NCBI GenBank assembly: GCA_965230065.1
Contig: OZ245942.1
Location: 3,100,001-3,164,000, forward strand
Length of the DNA: 64,000 bases
Direction: 5' to 3'
Origin: G965230065 sp965230065
Lineage (GTDB): Bacteria > Bacteroidota > Bacteroidia > Cytophagales > Cyclobacteriaceae
The notes under the pieces: model-generated
Databases searched by the model: none
Seen by the model: the letters and a program-made list of their open reading frames with translations, nothing else
What the model was told of the DNA's origin: nothing
Made by a program: the position numbers and the translations under genes
In this document: in pieces, positions 60,880 through 64,000 of the stretch
Layout: the number at the start of each line of letters is the position of its first letter
Position numbering within the stretch: position 1 is the first letter of the stretch

Positions 60880-62148
60880 ATGAAAACAAAGCGGTCGTTT
60901 AAGCAAAGCACAAAACAGAAGCAAAAACAAAAACTAACCTGGTATTATGTGGCTGCCGGGGTAGCCATTGGGGTTTTTGTGGGTATTGGCGTGTTTTTTT
61001 ATATGAATTTAGGTACAGGAACTGATACTTTGGCAGCAGGTGGACAGGGTTATACTTCTCATAATAACTATATAAGTGTTTGGGATGATGCTTCATCATG
61101 GACAAAAGATAAATCCTGGATGAACGATGTGCCCAGTTACACCGGAGGATACAGCCAATACATAGATGTGTATGGACTTATTAGCCGGGAAGGGGATTTG
61201 ACCATTGCCAACGGCACTACCATTAACATTAATGATACGCTTTGGATAAAAGGGAGTCTTACTTTCAGTGATAAAGCCCTCAATATTGAGCCGAACGGTG
61301 TATTGATTGTAGAAGGGGATTTTATTACAGATGGAGGAGCCAAAACAAAAAATAATGGACGGGTTGTAGTGTTAGGTGACCTGAATGCTTCAGGAGGAGC
61401 AAAATTTACGAATAATAATGACTTTTATGTATTTGGCACTTCCACGGCTACAGGAGGTACAAAATTTAATGGTTCTAAAAATAATCCGAGTAACTCCAAT
61501 ATTGGTGGAGATGAAGATTTGGCTGCTGACGATGGCGGTTTATATAATTTTGCCTTGGGCGGGGGAGGTTCTCTGCCTGTAGAATTTCATTTTGTGAAAG
61601 CAGAAAAAAGTGGAAGTACCATAAAGGTTTCCTGGGCTACAGCCAGTGAATTGAACAACGATTTCTTTACTGTGGAAAAAGCCCGGGATGGAAAAAACTT
61701 TGAAGCAATAGGTACGGTAGGCGGAGCAGGCAACAGCAATACCCTGCTAAAATATGTATTTGTAGATACAGGGGATCAGAATGGTACTCAATATTACCGT
61801 ATCAAACAGACAGATTTTGACGGGCAGTTCGATTACTCTAAAATTGTTTCAGTATCAAATTCTTCAGGTTTAGATACTCAGAATAACAGCATATCAATTG
61901 TTACTGTAGGCCCAAACCCTTTTCAGGATATGTTTACTGTGGATTTTGAAACATCTGTGCCGGGCCCTGTTGAAGTGAGTTTGATGAATCTGAATGGGGC
62001 GATAGTTGCTTCAGATGTGATTGAGGGTAATGAAGGAAGTAATAGATATACCTTTAACGATGACCGCGGGCTAGAAAAAGGGGTTTACCTCTTACGCCTG
62101 AGCCAACAAAATACCGTTTCAAAAGCAGTCAGGATCATAAAAAGGTAA
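60880..62148 (+). CDS. membrane-spanning protein with T9SS type A tail
   Basis: 422 residues. A strongly basic start (MKTKRSFKQSTKQKQKQK) precedes one hydrophobic segment (WYYVAAGVAIGVFVGIGVFFYMNL), a signal peptide or anchor. Residues about 60-240 read like a right-handed beta helix (repeats such as GDLTIANGTTININDTLWIKGSLTF, NNGRVVVLGDLNASGGAKFTNN). A PVEF-started Fn3-like domain follows (about 250-335, VSWATASELNNDFFTVEKARDG), ending in a T9SS type A tail (VGPNPFQDMF ... GVYLLRLSQQ). It starts 25 bases after the sigma-54 regulator and may be part of its regulon or operon. Converges on the next gene with a 15-base gap. Confidence 0.85.
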   Translation: MKTKRSFKQSTKQKQKQKLTWYYVAAGVAIGVFVGIGVFFYMNLGTGTDTLAAGGQGYTSHNNYISVWDDASSWTKDKSWMNDVPSYTGGYSQYIDVYGLISREGDLTIANGTTININDTLWIKGSLTFSDKALNIEPNGVLIVEGDFITDGGAKTKNNGRVVVLGDLNASGGAKFTNNNDFYVFGTSTATGGTKFNGSKNNPSNSNIGGDEDLAADDGGLYNFALGGGGSLPVEFHFVKAEKSGSTIKVSWATASELNNDFFTVEKARDGKNFEAIGTVGGAGNSNTLLKYVFVDTGDQNGTQYYRIKQTDFDGQFDYSKIVSVSNSSGLDTQNNSISIVTVGPNPFQDMFTVDFETSVPGPVEVSLMNLNGAIVASDVIEGNEGSNRYTFNDDRGLEKGVYLLRLSQQNTVSKAVRIIKR

Positions 62149-62163
62149 CTTAAGAAGTAATAA

Positions 62164-64000
62164 TTAGTCTTCCAGAATTTTCACAATTTCAATCTCTGTC
62201 CTCCGATTCAGGGCACGCCCTCCTTCTTCATAATCATTAGAGGCAATGGGTTGGGTTTCGCCAAATCCTTTGGATGAAATGCGGTCGGTGGCAAGGCCAA
62301 AGTTGAGCAAATAACTGGCAACAGCCTGCGCCCTTTGTTCGGATAATTGCTGGTTGTAAGCTGCATTTCCTACATTATCAGAATGCCCGTTGATTCGGAT
62401 GACCAGGTTGGGATTCGCTTTTAACAAGGCATAAATCTGGTTTAATTCCACCAGCGATTCTGTGCGGATGGTTGATTTATTGGTATCAAAAAAGATATTT
62501 TTCAAAATGCCTTTTGTCCCTACTTTGGCAGGCTGTAAGGCAATTTCTTTGTTTATTTCCTGTAGGGGCTTCAGCTCTGATTGCTTGAAGTTTTGAGAAT
62601 AAAAAAGGTATCCATCCCGCTCTACCGATAGGCCGAAGTTATTTCCTTCCGGAATGGGAATGCGGAATGTACCGGTCTCCGGATCAGAATATACCCTGGT
62701 GATTACAATATTTTTGCGGTTATCCGAAAGAATAATTTCTGCATCCAAAGGCAGGTTTGTAGCAGCATCTGTGATTTTACCCACAAAATAGGTGGTTGAT
62801 TTATTTTGACTGTTATTCCGCACAAGCGTCATATTGGGGGCGGCATCGGGTGCCTCCTGGTAATCTTTCTGGTCCATCAGAATGGCATAAATATCGTTTC
62901 CGCCCAGCCCATCTTCCCGGGCAGTGGCATAGTAGCCGTATATATTGTTTTTGGCAATCACGAAGTAATTATCATCCTGAGCGGTGTTGACAGGGTAGCC
63001 CAAATTAATAGGCGTTGACCACTTTTCGCGATGCCATTTACTTCTGAAAATATCAAACCCCCCCATGCCCAGGTGCCCGGTTGAGCTGAAATACAACACT
63101 TCTCCATTCGGGTGGATAAAAGGAGCATCTTCGTCTCCTTCAGTATTAATTTTTGGCCCCAGGTTCATTGGCTTGCCCCACCTTCCCAATCGGTCGAGGG
63201 TTGAAACGTAAATATCAAACCCTCCATACCCCCCAGGTCGATCGCTGGAAAAATAAATTTTATTGCCCTCCCCATTGATAGAAATGGAAAGTTCGCGTGA
63301 AGGTGAATTTACACCACCAACAGGCACAGGTTCTCCCCATGTGCCATCTTCAAAAGTAGAAATATAAAAATCACCATTCCCCTCATCCGAGTAAATGAAT
63401 AACTGTGTGCCGTCTGGCGAAATGGCTGCCCCACATTCATGGTAACCGGTATTTACCTTCCCTGGAATTTTTTCGGGAGCTTCCCAAACATTGCCATCTC
63501 TGTGGGCAATATATATATCTTCAAAATAATTGTTGTCATACGCCATTTCGCCCCCTGTTGAGCCTTCGCGGCGGGAAGTGAAAATAAGGGAGTTGCCATC
63601 GGCCGTAATTAGCGGGGCATAATCCTGATTATCAGAATTAATGGTTTTAATATTGTTTATTTTTACATCTTTGGGATTGTTAATATACTCAATACCAATG
63701 GCACACTGCATAATGTGCTGGTCGGCCATAAATGTGTTTTCGGCTATTTCCCGGTATTGTGAAAAATAATCCAGAGCCTCCATAAACTTGTGATTGTACT
63801 GATAGGCCAGGCCCAGGTTATACTGTATGGTGGGTGTGGGGTTTTCGGCCTGTTCGTATACTTTTTGCAAATAAGGCAATGCCCGGTCTTTATACTTACT
63901 TTTTAAATATGCCAATCCGATTTTGTAAGCCAGGCCTAAGTCGCCGGGTTCTTTTTCATCGGCTTCCAGATAGGTGTTTACGGCTTCCGTGTAAAAACCT
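62164..64000 (-). CDS. OmpA-family protein with TPR and PD40 propeller (5' partial)
   Basis: The frame is open to the window end, adding about 28 residues (GFYTEAVNTYLEADEKEP ...) upstream of a TTG at 63915 that might be mistaken for a start. TPR-like helices come first, then a PD40/WD40-like propeller (NSLIFTSRREGSTGG, LFIYSDEGNGDFYIS, NKIYFSSDRPGGYGGFDIYVS, EVLYFSSTGHLGMGGFDIF), then a carboxypeptidase-regulatory-like strand domain (FVGKITDAATNLPLDAEI), and finally the OmpA peptidoglycan-binding domain with IRINGHSDNVGNAAYNQQLSEQRAQAV and ISSKGFGETQPIASN. This TPR-PD40-OmpA architecture is common in Bacteroidota and is shared with PorE-type T9SS proteins, but without neighbours that identity is not established. 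Confidence 0.92.
   Translation of the reverse strand, partial: GFYTEAVNTYLEADEKEPGDLGLAYKIGLAYLKSKYKDRALPYLQKVYEQAENPTPTIQYNLGLAYQYNHKFMEALDYFSQYREIAENTFMADQHIMQCAIGIEYINNPKDVKINNIKTINSDNQDYAPLITADGNSLIFTSRREGSTGGEMAYDNNYFEDIYIAHRDGNVWEAPEKIPGKVNTGYHECGAAISPDGTQLFIYSDEGNGDFYISTFEDGTWGEPVPVGGVNSPSRELSISINGEGNKIYFSSDRPGGYGGFDIYVSTLDRLGRWGKPMNLGPKINTEGDEDAPFIHPNGEVLYFSSTGHLGMGGFDIFRSKWHREKWSTPINLGYPVNTAQDDNYFVIAKNNIYGYYATAREDGLGGNDIYAILMDQKDYQEAPDAAPNMTLVRNNSQNKSTTYFVGKITDAATNLPLDAEIILSDNRKNIVITRVYSDPETGTFRIPIPEGNNFGLSVERDGYLFYSQNFKQSELKPLQEINKEIALQPAKVGTKGILKNIFFDTNKSTIRTESLVELNQIYALLKANPNLVIRINGHSDNVGNAAYNQQLSEQRAQAVASYLLNFGLATDRISSKGFGETQPIASNDYEEGGRALNRRTEIEIVKILED

Noticed and set aside
62796..63018. 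Plus-strand open frames inside the OmpA-family gene
   Set aside because: Short, antisense to a strongly supported coding region, and without features.

Overview
The window looks like chromosomal DNA of a Bacteroidota bacterium, most likely Cytophagales-like. The evidence is: four secreted proteins ending in type IX secretion (T9SS) type A sorting tails; many lipoproteins; promoters of the Bacteroidota sigma-ABfr type (TTTG, about 19-20 nt, TAnnTTTG) with no clear Shine-Dalgarno motifs; an IF-2 with a very long Lys/Glu-rich linker; and stand-alone Bacteroidota families such as the Rossmann/DUF2520 protein and an animal-type glutaminyl cyclase-like M28 enzyme. I saw no rRNA, tRNA, CRISPR array, phage or insertion sequence.

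Layout. 1-7.4 kb: a TPR protein cut by the window edge, a lipoprotein alpha/beta hydrolase, a T9SS-exported ELWxxDGT/PKD protein and a PhcB-like methyltransferase. 7.4-12.6 kb: rimP-nusA-infB on the minus strand, with a terminator-like hairpin in the rimP leader. 12.7-14.4 kb: a glutaminyl cyclase-like lipoprotein and an SRPBCC protein. 14.5-18.7 kb: a tightly coupled four-gene minus-strand operon (C39-like peptidase, RLAN/ATP-grasp ligase, GCS2 ligase, N-formylglutamate amidohydrolase-like) that looks like a biosynthetic system for a small glutamyl/amide-linked compound. 19.4-24.6 kb: a 1722-residue DUF5060-type glycosidase-like T9SS protein with duplicated Fn3-DNRLRE modules. 24.7-28.5 kb: YihY, thyA, ispE, fabI. 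29-35.5 kb: a 2159-residue multidomain T9SS adhesin/oxidoreductase-like protein. 35.6-40.4 kb: a GT2 enzyme and a three-gene operon of cNMP-domain histidine kinase, response regulator-flavoprotein fusion and bestrophin. 40.5-44.8 kb: pcm, thioesterase, an unknown protein, DUF2520, pheS and a degenerate Rieske-like lipoprotein. 44.8-50.1 kb: three parvulin/SurA-like chaperones followed by a MoxR ATPase. 50.4-52.6 kb: lysS and a small membrane protein. 52.8-59.5 kb: a periplasmic oxidation cluster (isochorismatase-like lipoprotein, CxxCH dehydrogenase, GMC oxidoreductase and its Tat-type small subunit). 59.7-64 kb: a sigma-54 activator lacking its DNA-binding domain, a T9SS-tail protein, and an OmpA/PD40/TPR protein cut by the window end.

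How the parts fit: most of the window is core metabolism and translation interspersed with envelope and exported-protein biology (T9SS cargo, envelope chaperones, lipoproteins, a glutaminyl cyclase that would cap N-terminal Gln of exported proteins). The most unusual signals are the ligase/peptidase operon, the rimP leader hairpin, the cysteine-less redox-signalling fusion, the sigma-54 activator without HTH, a domain-in-domain insertion in the 1722-residue protein, and a class of intergenic stem-forming word repeats that recurs at several gene ends with a different word each time. All functional statements rest on reading motifs by eye; no searches were run.
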